A stretch of 64,000 bases of DNA from positions 189,122-253,121 of the forward strand of contig DIDS01000014.1 of assembly GCA_002418265.1 (NCBI GenBank), written 5' to 3'. A program made the position numbers and the translations under genes. The stretch comes from Acidimicrobiia bacterium UBA5794. Lineage in GTDB: Bacteria > Actinomycetota > Acidimicrobiia > Spongiisociales > UBA5794. The notes beneath the pieces are model-generated. The model was not told the origin of the DNA and ran no database searches. It saw only the letters and a program-made list of their open reading frames with translations. Shown one piece after another: positions 50,526-59,398 of this stretch (position 1 is its first letter; every line of letters starts with the position of its first letter).

Positions 50526-53500
50526 ATGGGCACCCAAGGACAGGAACGGAGCGACGTGGCCCGCACGGCCACCCCGCCACGTCACCGCATTCCCCTTTTT
50601 CCCACCACGCTCCCGACCATGGTCGTGGCACTGGTCCTCGCCCTCGTGGTGGGAGCCTGCACCGGGGGCGGGGCTGATACCACCTCATCGTCAGATGGCA
50701 CCAGCTCGGGAGATGACCAGCTCACGGAACTTGGCGACCTCGCTGCCCCCGAGTGGGAGCCCACGACGCGGGCAGAGCAGCTGCTCTTTGAGATCAGCGA
50801 CGAGATCGGTCCGACTCCTCAAGACGCCATCGATGCCATCGGCCTCGTCGTTGAAGGATTCCCCGGTGTCACCCCTACTGGTCTGCCACCGGGTGAGGAT
50901 GTGGGTCTCACCTCCACGTTGCGGTGGGTCGAGTTCTTCTATGACGAGTACTCGCCTGAGCAGCAGGCAGCAATCGACGAGCTGCTGGTCCCCGGCGAGC
51001 TGGCTGGGACCGTCGCCGACGACGGGACCGTGACGCTGGCTACCGCGCCGGTGAACGACGCCTTTGGGATCCTTGCAGGATCGGCGACGAGCGATCACGG
51101 CTCCACCGCCACAGGACGACGTGCCAGCGCCAGCCCACAAGCCGATTCTCCCGAAGCTCTCGGCGCGAATGGCCTGCCGGTGCCTGTTCTGGCGGTGAAC
51201 GAGGCCGAAAAGCAACGGTACACCGACCTGCTGGCGGAGGTTCGTAAAGACCTCAAGGCCCATATCCCCAACCTGCCGACACACAAGCATGTCGATTTGT
51301 TCTTCACCACACTGAAACTGGACGGCATGGATGCCCTCCCGAATCCCGACGATTCCAGCCGCTGTGACATCCGGATCCATCCCGGGTTCACCGATGGGAA
51401 TCCCAACGACGACGCGATCCGTTTCTTCTTCGCCCACGAGCTGTTCCATTGCTCCCAGTTCCTGTGGGGAGCGAACCCAAAGGCCCCGAAATGGGTGATC
51501 GAAGGGAGCGCAGACTGGGCCGCCACCGACCTCTATCGCAACCGTGCACTCGACTACAACGCAATATACGTGTCGTGGTTCTTCTTCCCCGAGATGCCGC
51601 TGAAAATGCGCAGCTATAGCGCCTGGGTGCTCTTCGAGAACGCCAAGCTGTGGGGCTACGACGCCTACGCGATCATCAAGGACATGGTGACGACGAACCA
51701 GTCCGGCGTAGCAGCAGAACTCGCCGTCGGGCACCTTGACGGACTTCTGTTTCGCAAAGAATGGTCGACTCGCGCTCTGCGCTCCACCTCCATCGACTTC
51801 CCGTGGCAGATGCCGTGGCCGACCCCCGACAGTGGTGCTGGTCCCCACGACAACCGCGTGTTGCTTGGCGAGCGTGGGCTTGGCAAGTATCAGGTGAAGG
51901 GTTGGGGCTACTTCACCCAGCAACAGCTCGTGGTGACGATGACCTCAGATGTCGGTCTGGTGACGGCTACCCCGAAAGGGGGTCCCCTCACGACACATAC
52001 GGCCCAGGGAACCGTCACCGTCGGTGAGGGTGACTCGGGGCGGTTCTGTTTCTCACCCGACGGCTGTCGTTGCCCTGAGGACATGACTTCTGATGCCATC
52101 CCGATGCTTGGAAAGGACATGCTCTTTTCCTACGCAGCTGCCGCCAATGCCGCGACCACGACGGTGGTCGCGACGGAATGGAACCCCGACAAGGAGTGCC
52201 GCAACGATCCGCCCCCCAAAGACGGCTCCTCCAACGGTGATCCCCATCTCCTGACGTTCGACGGGATCCCGTACGACGTGATGACCCTCGGCGAGTTCGT
52301 CACCGCCCGGGATCCGGCCGGGGACTTTGAGGTGCAGACCCGTCACGAGGCGTTCATGTCTGGGGCCGGAACGACCGCGGTGGCCCTCGACACCGGCGGC
52401 GGGCGGGTCACGGTGACGATGCCTGAGTTCTTCACCGAGGAGATGCCTGTGGTTCGTGTCGACGGAACCGTCACCACCGACCCCGAGCTGGATGTCGGCG
52501 GGGTGCAGATCTCGGTCACCGACGGCAAGGTCTCAGCGGTGTGGCCGGACGGCAGCATCGTCGACATGGAGTGGTTCCTTGGATGGTTCGTGTCGATTGA
52601 CCTGTCACCCCAGCGGGCGGGACACATCGAGGGGCTGTTGGGCGACGCCGACGGGGACATGGTCAACGATCTGCGTTTCCCCGACGGGACGCTGGTCGAC
52701 ACCTCCGATGCCGAGCCCCACGAGTCACCGTTCGTCCTGGCGTGGGCGGTGGACGATGCGACCACCCTGTTCGACTACGAGCCAGGCCAATCGGTCGCCA
52801 CCTTCCGCATCCCCCACCCCAACCCCGACCCGCCCGCATCCGATCCGCTGGTCGCCGAAACCTGCGAGATGGCGCTTGGCGACGACGCCACCACCTATGA
52901 GGTCGATTCCTGCACCTTCGACGTCACCGTCACCGGAGAGGACGACTTCGTCACCGCCTACGCCGCTGTGGTTGAACAGCGCGTCACCGGAAACGACGTA
53001 CCGCTCGTCGCCTTCACGCCCAGTCCCACCACCACCGTCGGTCCGGGGACCGTCGGTTCCGCTGGCGAGCCCACCCTGATTCTCGACAGCAATCAGCCTT
53101 CTGGCGTCGTGACCGCCGTGGAGGGGACGGTGCTGCTGTTGGCGACGGACTCGTGTGGCGACGACAACCTGACGGTCACCGTGACGTGGGTGGGAGGCGA
53201 CGACGAGCTGGCCGTTGCCGATGTGTGCGATCCGTCGGGTCTGGCCGGGTTGCTCGCTGGCGACGACGACGAGTGGATCAACGGGGAGGCATACGTGTGG
53301 CTTCCCGGAACAGGCGACTACGAGGTGTGGGTCAGCTCGCTCGCCTACGACCCGTTCGGCCCCATCTCCGTCTACGTCGACCCGACGCCAACGGTGCTGC
53401 GTGCTGATCAGATCAGCAGCGGTGACGAACGGGTCCTCAGCGGAATCGCTGACACCGTGGTCTATCTGACGGATCCCTCCGCTGTATTCACCGCCGAAGG

Positions 53501-53687
53501 GTTCGACGTGGCGTGCGCCGTTGAGGTGTACTGGGTTGACGATTTTCCTCGCGACGAACCCTTTGACCTCGACTTCTGCTCCCACTCTGAGGGGATCGAC
53601 TTCCCCCCAACCGACATCAAGATCCCCGTGGTCGTCTTCAATCGCACCGGCGGGGAAGTAACGATTCGCCTCACCCCCGCCAGCTGA
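50526..53687 (+). CDS. Secreted metallopeptidase-like protein with a von Willebrand type D domain
   Basis: A protein of 1053 aa. After a polar N-terminus the membrane segment and lipobox-like VVGAC place it outside the cell. The zinc motif is H304-E-L-F-H308 in AHELFHCSQFL with Glu326 (VIEGSADW) as likely third ligand, a gluzincin pattern. From about residue 570, DPHLLTFDGIPYDVM to GLLGDADGDMVNDLRFPDGT is a vWD domain with its Ca-binding Asp residues. The C-terminal 250 residues are beta-rich repeats (PPC-like). A surface protease or adhesin is likely; substrate unknown. Confidence 0.8.
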   Translation: MGTQGQERSDVARTATPPRHRIPLFPTTLPTMVVALVLALVVGACTGGGADTTSSSDGTSSGDDQLTELGDLAAPEWEPTTRAEQLLFEISDEIGPTPQDAIDAIGLVVEGFPGVTPTGLPPGEDVGLTSTLRWVEFFYDEYSPEQQAAIDELLVPGELAGTVADDGTVTLATAPVNDAFGILAGSATSDHGSTATGRRASASPQADSPEALGANGLPVPVLAVNEAEKQRYTDLLAEVRKDLKAHIPNLPTHKHVDLFFTTLKLDGMDALPNPDDSSRCDIRIHPGFTDGNPNDDAIRFFFAHELFHCSQFLWGANPKAPKWVIEGSADWAATDLYRNRALDYNAIYVSWFFFPEMPLKMRSYSAWVLFENAKLWGYDAYAIIKDMVTTNQSGVAAELAVGHLDGLLFRKEWSTRALRSTSIDFPWQMPWPTPDSGAGPHDNRVLLGERGLGKYQVKGWGYFTQQQLVVTMTSDVGLVTATPKGGPLTTHTAQGTVTVGEGDSGRFCFSPDGCRCPEDMTSDAIPMLGKDMLFSYAAAANAATTTVVATEWNPDKECRNDPPPKDGSSNGDPHLLTFDGIPYDVMTLGEFVTARDPAGDFEVQTRHEAFMSGAGTTAVALDTGGGRVTVTMPEFFTEEMPVVRVDGTVTTDPELDVGGVQISVTDGKVSAVWPDGSIVDMEWFLGWFVSIDLSPQRAGHIEGLLGDADGDMVNDLRFPDGTLVDTSDAEPHESPFVLAWAVDDATTLFDYEPGQSVATFRIPHPNPDPPASDPLVAETCEMALGDDATTYEVDSCTFDVTVTGEDDFVTAYAAVVEQRVTGNDVPLVAFTPSPTTTVGPGTVGSAGEPTLILDSNQPSGVVTAVEGTVLLLATDSCGDDNLTVTVTWVGGDDELAVADVCDPSGLAGLLAGDDDEWINGEAYVWLPGTGDYEVWVSSLAYDPFGPISVYVDPTPTVLRADQISSGDERVLSGIADTVVYLTDPSAVFTAEGFDVACAVEVYWVDDFPRDEPFDLDFCSHSEGIDFPPTDIKIPVVVFNRTGGEVTIRLTPAS

Positions 53688-53782
53688 CGTGCCGGTTCCT
53701 GCCCTGACGACAACTGCATCTGTTGTTCTCTTGATTCTGACGTTACGGTGACCATCAATGGGAACCAACGGACAGGACGGCG

Positions 53783-55849
53783 ATGACCCGAACCCCTGAC
53801 CCGAACCAAGCGGGATCGGCTGCTGCTGAGGCCCGCGCCCGAATGGTGGAGCGCCACCTTGTCGGGCGTGGGATGCTTGATGACGGCGTGCTTCACGCCA
53901 TGAGGACCGTTCCACGGGAACGGTTCATCCCCGCCGACCTTGCCGAGTTTGCCTACGAAGACCATCCCCTTCCCATCGCGGAGGGTCAGACCATCTCACA
54001 GCCCTACATCGTGGCGCTCATGGCGCAGGCGGCACAGATCGGCCCTCACGATCGGGTGCTGGAGGTCGGTGCCGGATCGGGATACGGAGCAGCAGTCCTG
54101 AGCAGGATCGCTGCAGAAGTGTGGACGATCGAACGCCACGAGGCACTCGCCGACGGCGCCCACCGGGTACTTGAGGAACTCGCCTACGATAACGCGCACG
54201 TCATCTGGGGCGACGGCACCCTCGGCTATCCCGAAGCAGGCCCGTTCGACGCCATCGTGGTGACTGCCGGTGGACCACGCATACCCGAGGCGCTCTTGGA
54301 ACAGCTTGCTGACGGTGGACGCCTCGTGATCCCTGTGGGGCCCGAGACTCGCGGCCAGCAGCTCATCCGGGTGCGCCGTGATGGAGACACCTTCAGCGAA
54401 GAAGACCTCGGGGCCGTGCGCTTCGTCCCCCTGGTGGGAACCCAGGGTTGGGCAGATCCGAAGCCTCATGTGACTGCTGGGGCCATGCCGAGCCCGCTGT
54501 CCAACCCGGGCCCGGCCCCGATCGTGATGGCCCCGTCACTGCATCCCCGCCTTGGGGTCAGTGCCCTGATTGCTGAGGTGGCCGAACCGTTTCCGTCGAT
54601 CGCTGAAGCCGAGGTGGGTCCCCTGCTCGACCGCATCGGTGACTGCTCGGTGGTGCTTCTGGGTGAGGCGTCGCACGGGACCTCAGAGTTCTACCGGATG
54701 CGGGCCCACATAACCCGCGAGCTCATCGAGCGAAAGGGCTTTACCGTGGTGGCCGTCGAGGCGGATTGGCCCGACGCTGCACGAATCGACGCGTGGGTAC
54801 GCCACTACCCGCCAGCGGAGCCCGACTTCACCGCCTTTAGCCGCTTCCCCACATGGATGTGGCGCAACCGGGAGGTGGATGCATTCATCGACTGGCTTGC
54901 CGACCACAACGCCGACATTGAGGATCCGGAGCGCCAGGTCTCCTTTGCCGGACTCGACCTGTATTCCATGTTCACATCGCGTGACGCCGTGCTCGGTTAT
55001 CTCGATCGTGTTGACCCCGATGCCGCAGCGGTGGCCAGGGCCCGATACGGGTGCCTCACGCCGTGGGAGCACGACCCCGCCCGCTACGGTCGGGCCGTTG
55101 TGACCGGCCAGTTCGCTGGCTGTGAAACAGCCGTGGTGGAGACCCTGACGGATCTGCTCCGCCAACATGTCGACTACGCGTCCCGAAACGGCGATATGTT
55201 CCTCGACGCGACACAAAACGCGTTGGTCGTTGCAAACGCCGAACGCTATTACCGCGCCATGTACCAGGGTTCGGTGCAGTCGTGGAACCTGCGGGACCAG
55301 CACATGTTTGAGAGCCTCCAGGCAGTGAAAGCCCACCGAGGGCTCGGAACCAAGGTGGTCGTGTGGGCCCACAACTCCCATGTGGGTGATGCTTCTGCAA
55401 CCGAGATGGGGGCACAAGGCGAACACAACATCGGGATGCTGTGCCGAAACGAGTACGGTGACGATGCCTTCCTGGTCGGCTTCGGAACCGACCGCGGCAC
55501 GGTCGCCGCGGCATCCCAGTGGGGCGGCCCGATGGAGTACAAGACGATTCGGCCTTCGCATGCCCGGAGTTACGAACGAATCTGTCACGACTCGGCGGTG
55601 CCAGCCTTCCTGTTGCACCTTCGTGACCCCGTGCGAGACGAAGTGCGCGACGAACTCATGCCACCTCGACTGGAACGTGCCATCGGGGTGATCTACCGAC
55701 CCGAGACCGAACTCGAGAGCCACTACTTCCAAGCCATACTCCCCCAACAGTTCGACGAGTACATCTGGTTCGACGAAACCACCGCCGTCACACCCCTTCC
55801 CGTTCGCGAACTGGTCGGGGTACACGACGCCCACCCGTTCCGGCTCTGA
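53783..55849 (+). CDS. Protein-L-isoaspartate O-methyltransferase fused to an erythromycin-esterase-like domain
   Basis: A protein of 688 aa. Residues 1-215 are PCMT: ISQPYIVALMAQ, the SAM motif VLEVGAGSGYGAAV, and VIWGDGTLGYPEAGPFDAIVV. From about residue 270 an erythromycin-esterase-type domain follows: VVLLGEASHGTSEFYRMRA, FTVVAVEADWPDA, VVWAHNSHVGDA and MGAQGEHNIGMLC. The Glu and His residues of the latter are those of the esterase active site. The natural substrate is unknown, and the fusion is known in bacteria, usually near a phosphoribosyltransferase; one occurs at 6 kb but not adjacent. Confidence 0.9.
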   Translation: MTRTPDPNQAGSAAAEARARMVERHLVGRGMLDDGVLHAMRTVPRERFIPADLAEFAYEDHPLPIAEGQTISQPYIVALMAQAAQIGPHDRVLEVGAGSGYGAAVLSRIAAEVWTIERHEALADGAHRVLEELAYDNAHVIWGDGTLGYPEAGPFDAIVVTAGGPRIPEALLEQLADGGRLVIPVGPETRGQQLIRVRRDGDTFSEEDLGAVRFVPLVGTQGWADPKPHVTAGAMPSPLSNPGPAPIVMAPSLHPRLGVSALIAEVAEPFPSIAEAEVGPLLDRIGDCSVVLLGEASHGTSEFYRMRAHITRELIERKGFTVVAVEADWPDAARIDAWVRHYPPAEPDFTAFSRFPTWMWRNREVDAFIDWLADHNADIEDPERQVSFAGLDLYSMFTSRDAVLGYLDRVDPDAAAVARARYGCLTPWEHDPARYGRAVVTGQFAGCETAVVETLTDLLRQHVDYASRNGDMFLDATQNALVVANAERYYRAMYQGSVQSWNLRDQHMFESLQAVKAHRGLGTKVVVWAHNSHVGDASATEMGAQGEHNIGMLCRNEYGDDAFLVGFGTDRGTVAAASQWGGPMEYKTIRPSHARSYERICHDSAVPAFLLHLRDPVRDEVRDELMPPRLERAIGVIYRPETELESHYFQAILPQQFDEYIWFDETTAVTPLPVRELVGVHDAHPFRL

Positions 55850-55903
55850 ACTGCACGCTCCAACACGTGTCCACGCCCAAGGGGAGATACTCGGATTTCG
55901 TGA

Positions 55904-56065
55904 CGGTTCTCTGGATCAGCCCCAGGAGCTACTCAACCTGTTGATCAGACATGTTCACGCCTTCAAGTAGCGGCCGAGCTTGGGGAGCTTCGCAAGGACC
56001 CCGCTGCGTGGGAGGCCTACGTTTCTGAAACGGATGCAACGTCGGTGACCGATGGCATCGGTTGA
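55904..56065 (+). pseudogene. Remnant of the antitoxin gene before the MazF-like toxin
   Basis: The frame overlapping the toxin start reads AELGELRKDPAAWEAYVSET and ends TDGIG*. This resembles the C-terminal toxin-binding tail of antitoxins placed before PemK/MazF genes. No ATG, GTG or TTG occurs in the upstream 40 codons after a stop at 55901, and no DNA-binding domain is visible. I infer that the 5' part was lost or frameshifted. Confidence 0.45.
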
Positions 56066-56390
56066 CAACCTCTGGCTCGTCGATTTTGGCGAGCCGTATC
56101 CGGGGGAACCGGTAGCGCATCGACCAGCACTCGTGATCGGTCCCCCAGACACGTTCGGGGCGGGCTTCCCCTTCGTGATCGTGACCCCGCTCACAATCAC
56201 CCCTCGGGGCCTGTCACTTCACGTTGAGGTGGAGGCAACCCAAGACACGGGTATCGACCACACCAGCTATGTCCAATGTGAGCTGATCCGGTCAATCAAC
56301 CGAAAGCGTCTTGTCCGTCGACTCGGCAGCATCGGCCCCGACGCAAGCAGCCAGGTCGCCACGATCATCAAGACGCTGTTGAATTACTGA
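56052..56390 (+). CDS. MazF/PemK-type endoribonuclease toxin
   Basis: A protein of 112 aa. VDNLWLVDFGEPYPGEPVAHRPALVIGP is the conserved beta-barrel entry with the catalytic Arg, PLTITPRGLSLHVEV and TSYVQCELIRSINRKRL follow with the second catalytic Ser/Thr region, and LGSIGPDASSQVATIIKTLL is the C-terminal helix. It should cleave RNA at specific short sequences. Its expected antitoxin upstream appears broken (see 55904). Confidence 0.88.
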   Translation: MASVDNLWLVDFGEPYPGEPVAHRPALVIGPPDTFGAGFPFVIVTPLTITPRGLSLHVEVEATQDTGIDHTSYVQCELIRSINRKRLVRRLGSIGPDASSQVATIIKTLLNY

Positions 56391-56419
56391 TCAACGTTGC
56401 AGCATTGAGCGGAATCGAA

Positions 56420-57097
56420 TCAGCCGAGAAGCTTGCTGACGCCGTCTCCGATGAGTTTGGCTCCGATCAACACGAACAGCACGGACATGATTGCTGGGTT
56501 GTGGATTGCCATCCAGTGACGTAGATCGTTCAGGATGTTGACGGCGTTCGTGCCGGCGAGCAGATAGATGGCGATGGGGAGTGCGATCCCGATCGTTCCG
56601 AGCACGACGAACACACCAAGTACCGCGAAAGAACTGCCGGTCGACAGTCCCGCGGCGCCGATTGCTGCTGCTGCTGCAACGGTGAGTGCCAGGTTCTTGG
56701 GATTGACGGCGGCGAGGATGAAGCCGATGCCGAGACACTTTCCGAAACCGAATTGGTCGATCGCTGCCATCCATTTGGGCATGGGTGGTTCGACACCGTC
56801 TTTGGGTCTCCCAAGAAACCCTTTGATGCCAAGGAGAATCAACACCACACCAAGGGCGAGAATCAACCAACCCACCCACGTTGCTGGTCCGTCATCGGTG
56901 CTGGCTCCTGCGGGGTCTGCGACCAGGAGAACGACCGTCCCGACAATGCCGAGCCCAACAAGCCAGCCGATCAGGAATCCGAAAGCCTTGCCCTTCCCCT
57001 TGGTGGTGCTCAACAACAACACCACGGCGATGATCGGGATAGGGCTGATGGCAACAGCGATGGCTTCAGGGAGTATGTCGCCTATCACCGATCCCAT
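56420..57097 (-). CDS. GAP/SfLAP-family transporter (LysE-like fold)
   Basis: A protein of 225 aa with six TM helices. The first helix contains EAIAVAISPIPIIAVVLLL and a helix near residue 130 has GFILAAVNPKNLALTVAAA. The paired AISP and NPKN motifs match the mycobacterial GAP (sulfolipid-addressing) family. It may export lipids or small molecules. Divergent from the channel gene. Confidence 0.87.
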   Translation of the reverse strand: MGSVIGDILPEAIAVAISPIPIIAVVLLLSTTKGKGKAFGFLIGWLVGLGIVGTVVLLVADPAGASTDDGPATWVGWLILALGVVLILLGIKGFLGRPKDGVEPPMPKWMAAIDQFGFGKCLGIGFILAAVNPKNLALTVAAAAAIGAAGLSTGSSFAVLGVFVVLGTIGIALPIAIYLLAGTNAVNILNDLRHWMAIHNPAIMSVLFVLIGAKLIGDGVSKLLG

Positions 57098-57300
57098 GTC
57101 GAACCATCCTTCGCGGTTGCTGTGAGCCCTCTGATCTGGGGCCGCTCATTCGACACGCTAGCGCCTGGCGAGCATCCCGATGGGCCACCTTCATTCCTTG
57201 AGTGCCCGGCTGAACAGGCACGCAACATCATGCGGGCGACTCACAGACCTCGGTACACCTGATCCGGACGACGAAATCCTCCACGGCTAGCATCCAGGCG

Positions 57301-58368
57301 ATGTGGCGACGGTTCGGATCCCTCTTTGACTCACCATTTCTTCGACGTGTCAAGTGGCATTTGAAGCGTGTGAGCGGAAAGGTCGACCGCCGGTTCTTCT
57401 TGTCGCTGTTCGCTTTTCTCGTCGTCTTCCTCGGCATTTCGGCCACGATCGTGTGGCTCACCGAGACGGATCAGACGCTCGCCGAGCTCTGGCGGTCGTG
57501 GTATTGGGCGGGAGCCACCGTTCTTGGTCTCGGTACCGGGGATCTGGTGGGACGCCCCATCGGATGGTTCATGAGTTGGGTTCTTGGAGTCTTCGGAGTC
57601 GCAATCGTCGCACTCTTGACCGGAGCCCTTGTTGGGTTCGTCATCGATTTCCTCTTGAAGGAGGGACAAGGAATGGGAGCAGCAGGCTATCGAGACCACA
57701 TCGTCGTGTGTGGTTGGAACTCGACCGCACGAGACCTGGTCGCCGAGTTGGCTGGTGACGAGTACGCGACCAAGCTCGTGCTCCTCCACGACTCGGAACG
57801 CAATCCGGCGGACGACTCCGTCTATTTCGTTCGGGGTGACACCACCAACGAGGAGGACCTCAAACGGGCAGGGATCGAAACGGCCGCATCGGCGATCATC
57901 TGCCCCTCGGATGGGTCCGGGGAAGCCGACATGCGCTCCATCCTTACCGTGCTCGCCATCGAGACAATGGCGCCACAGGTCCGCACGGTGGTCGAGGTGA
58001 ACAACCCGAACCACGTGACACACTTTGAACGTGCCAACGTCGACGAGGTCATGGTGACGTCAAAACTTGCGTCGCACCTGCTGGCGAGAACGGCGCTGTA
58101 CCCGGGTCTGTCTGCACTTGTCGTCGACATTGTCTCTGGCGGGGAAGGTTCAGAGCTGTACCGGGTAGCCCTGCCCGAGGGGGGTGTCGGGATGTCGATC
58201 GATAGCGTCGCGGCGCTGCTGCGTTCACGCCACCGGGCCACACTCCTCGCCGTCAGCCGAGACGGCGTGACACACACCAATCCGGGAGAAGGATTCCTGA
58301 TCGAAGAAGGCGACGCCCTCATCGTGATCGCCGAAACCCTCGGAGATCTCGAACCGCTCCACGATTGA
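57301..58368 (+). CDS. Ion-channel-like protein with a TrkA-N/RCK domain and a nonstandard filter
   Basis: A protein of 355 aa. TM1 at about 32-52, a pore loop WRSWYWAGATVLGLGTGDLVG, TM2 at about 95-115, then a cytoplasmic RCK-like Rossmann domain (HIVVCGWNSTARDLVAEL, VRGDTTNEEDLKRAGI) and a C-terminal domain (YRVALPEGG, LIEEGDALIVI). The filter has LGTGD where potassium channels have VGYGD. The fold is that of a two-TM channel gated by a ligand-binding RCK; ion selectivity is uncertain. Confidence 0.85.
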   Translation: MWRRFGSLFDSPFLRRVKWHLKRVSGKVDRRFFLSLFAFLVVFLGISATIVWLTETDQTLAELWRSWYWAGATVLGLGTGDLVGRPIGWFMSWVLGVFGVAIVALLTGALVGFVIDFLLKEGQGMGAAGYRDHIVVCGWNSTARDLVAELAGDEYATKLVLLHDSERNPADDSVYFVRGDTTNEEDLKRAGIETAASAIICPSDGSGEADMRSILTVLAIETMAPQVRTVVEVNNPNHVTHFERANVDEVMVTSKLASHLLARTALYPGLSALVVDIVSGGEGSELYRVALPEGGVGMSIDSVAALLRSRHRATLLAVSRDGVTHTNPGEGFLIEEGDALIVIAETLGDLEPLHD

Positions 58369-58449
58369 TCAAGAGTCCAGCTCGCTGGGTGCAGCCCTCA
58401 GGTTCCGTGGGCCCACCTCTCGACCGCGTCAGGGATGATCCAGCACGAA

Positions 58450-58974
58450 TCAGACACATGGCACAGGACCAACGTCATCGCCGAACGTCGAAGCGACGTC
58501 TCGACTTCGGGCGAAAAGCCGAAGGCTGTCGGCTGGCCATCGTACGAAGTCGAATTGCTCGTAGTATTCGGCCGCTCTCTCGTCCAGAGCATCGACCACG
58601 ATCAGCGCTATGCCGATACTGGCAGAAGCGGCGAGGATGCGCTGGACCGCGTCGGCAAGCAACCGCTGGCCGAGCTTCTGGTGCTGATAATCCAGAGCAA
58701 TTGCCAATTTGTCGATGAGGACAGCTGGGATCGGGAAATCGCGCTTCTGACCCTTTGCGAGATGCTGAGGGGCCTCGCCGCTGTCCACAGAATGGCTCGA
58801 CAGTGCGTAGTACCCGATGATCGTCTCGTCATTGTCGGTCAACACGAACGTTTGAGCCGAGCCACGCTTCTGAGCTTGTCCAGCCGTCTTGGCCAACCAT
58901 TCGTTGAGGTGGGGAACCCCACAGTCGAAGTCACCTCTATTGTGTCGAGAGGTGTCGAGGGTTTCGACTATCAC
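58450..58974 (-). CDS. GNAT-type acetyltransferase toxin (TacT-like)
   Basis: A protein of 174 aa from GTG 58974, which overlaps the antitoxin stop by 4 nt; the longer ATG 59049 start lies well inside the antitoxin. HNRGDFDCGVPHLNEWLAK, TFVLTDNDETIIGYYALS, IPAVLIDKLAIALDYQHQKLGQRLL and ALDERAAEYYEQFDF are the TacT/AtaT pattern. The toxin acetylates charged tRNA in characterised relatives. Confidence 0.9.
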   Translation of the reverse strand: MIVETLDTSRHNRGDFDCGVPHLNEWLAKTAGQAQKRGSAQTFVLTDNDETIIGYYALSSHSVDSGEAPQHLAKGQKRDFPIPAVLIDKLAIALDYQHQKLGQRLLADAVQRILAASASIGIALIVVDALDERAAEYYEQFDFVRWPADSLRLFARSRDVASTFGDDVGPVPCV

Positions 58975-59288
58975 TTCACGATCGGGAATGGCTCGGCCTC
59001 TGCCAGCCTCTTCATCCCTGGGAGAACGTGAGCGGGCTCGTTCATCCATGCCGCAAAGCGATCGGCAATGTCGGCATTGAGGCGCGTTACCTGCTCAGAA
59101 GCAAGCACATTGGCCGCTCTCTCTACAGCCGGTACAAGGATGAACTCAGACACAGACGTTCCCGTTACACGGGCGGCTTGCTGAATGATGTCCCGCTGGT
59201 GGACAGACACTCGTATACCAATTCTTGCAGTCTTCTCGTAATCCTCGGCGTCGGTCGAACCAGAAAGCCCTTCGGCTGAAGTAGCCAT
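58971..59288 (-). CDS. DUF1778 (TacA-type) antitoxin
   Basis: A protein of 105 aa from ATG 59288 with AAGGAG upstream. RIGIRVSVHQRDIIQQAARVTGTSVSEFIL is the ribbon-helix-helix domain of DUF1778, with a C-terminal helix wrapping the toxin. The operon is preceded by a 23-bp palindrome that it probably binds. Confidence 0.9.
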   Translation of the reverse strand: MATSAEGLSGSTDAEDYEKTARIGIRVSVHQRDIIQQAARVTGTSVSEFILVPAVERAANVLASEQVTRLNADIADRFAAWMNEPAHVLPGMKRLAEAEPFPIVK

Positions 59289-59300
59289 CGCATCTCTCCT

Positions 59301-59323
59301 TGTATGTACATAATGTACGTACA
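59301..59323. promoter_or_regulatory. 23-bp palindrome upstream of the TacA/TacT genes
   Basis: TGTATGTACAT and ATGTACGTACA are inverted copies at 10 of 11 positions around one central base. The palindrome lies 12 nt before the antitoxin ATG and overlaps the likely promoter, so it is a good candidate for the RHH autorepressor site. Confidence 0.7.
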
Positions 59324-59398
59324 CGACGGTACCTGTGTCAACGATGCAATCTGGATCTCAGAACATCATCCGCAACCAGCAGCTACCGAAGCAGACTC

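Noticed and set aside
50691..53915. Two long minus-strand frames (410 and 396 codons)
   Set aside because: Antisense to the vWD metallopeptidase, which has a signal peptide, HExxH and vWD motifs.
54683..55834. 383-codon minus-strand frame
   Set aside because: Antisense to the PCMT-esterase fusion; no motif or SD.
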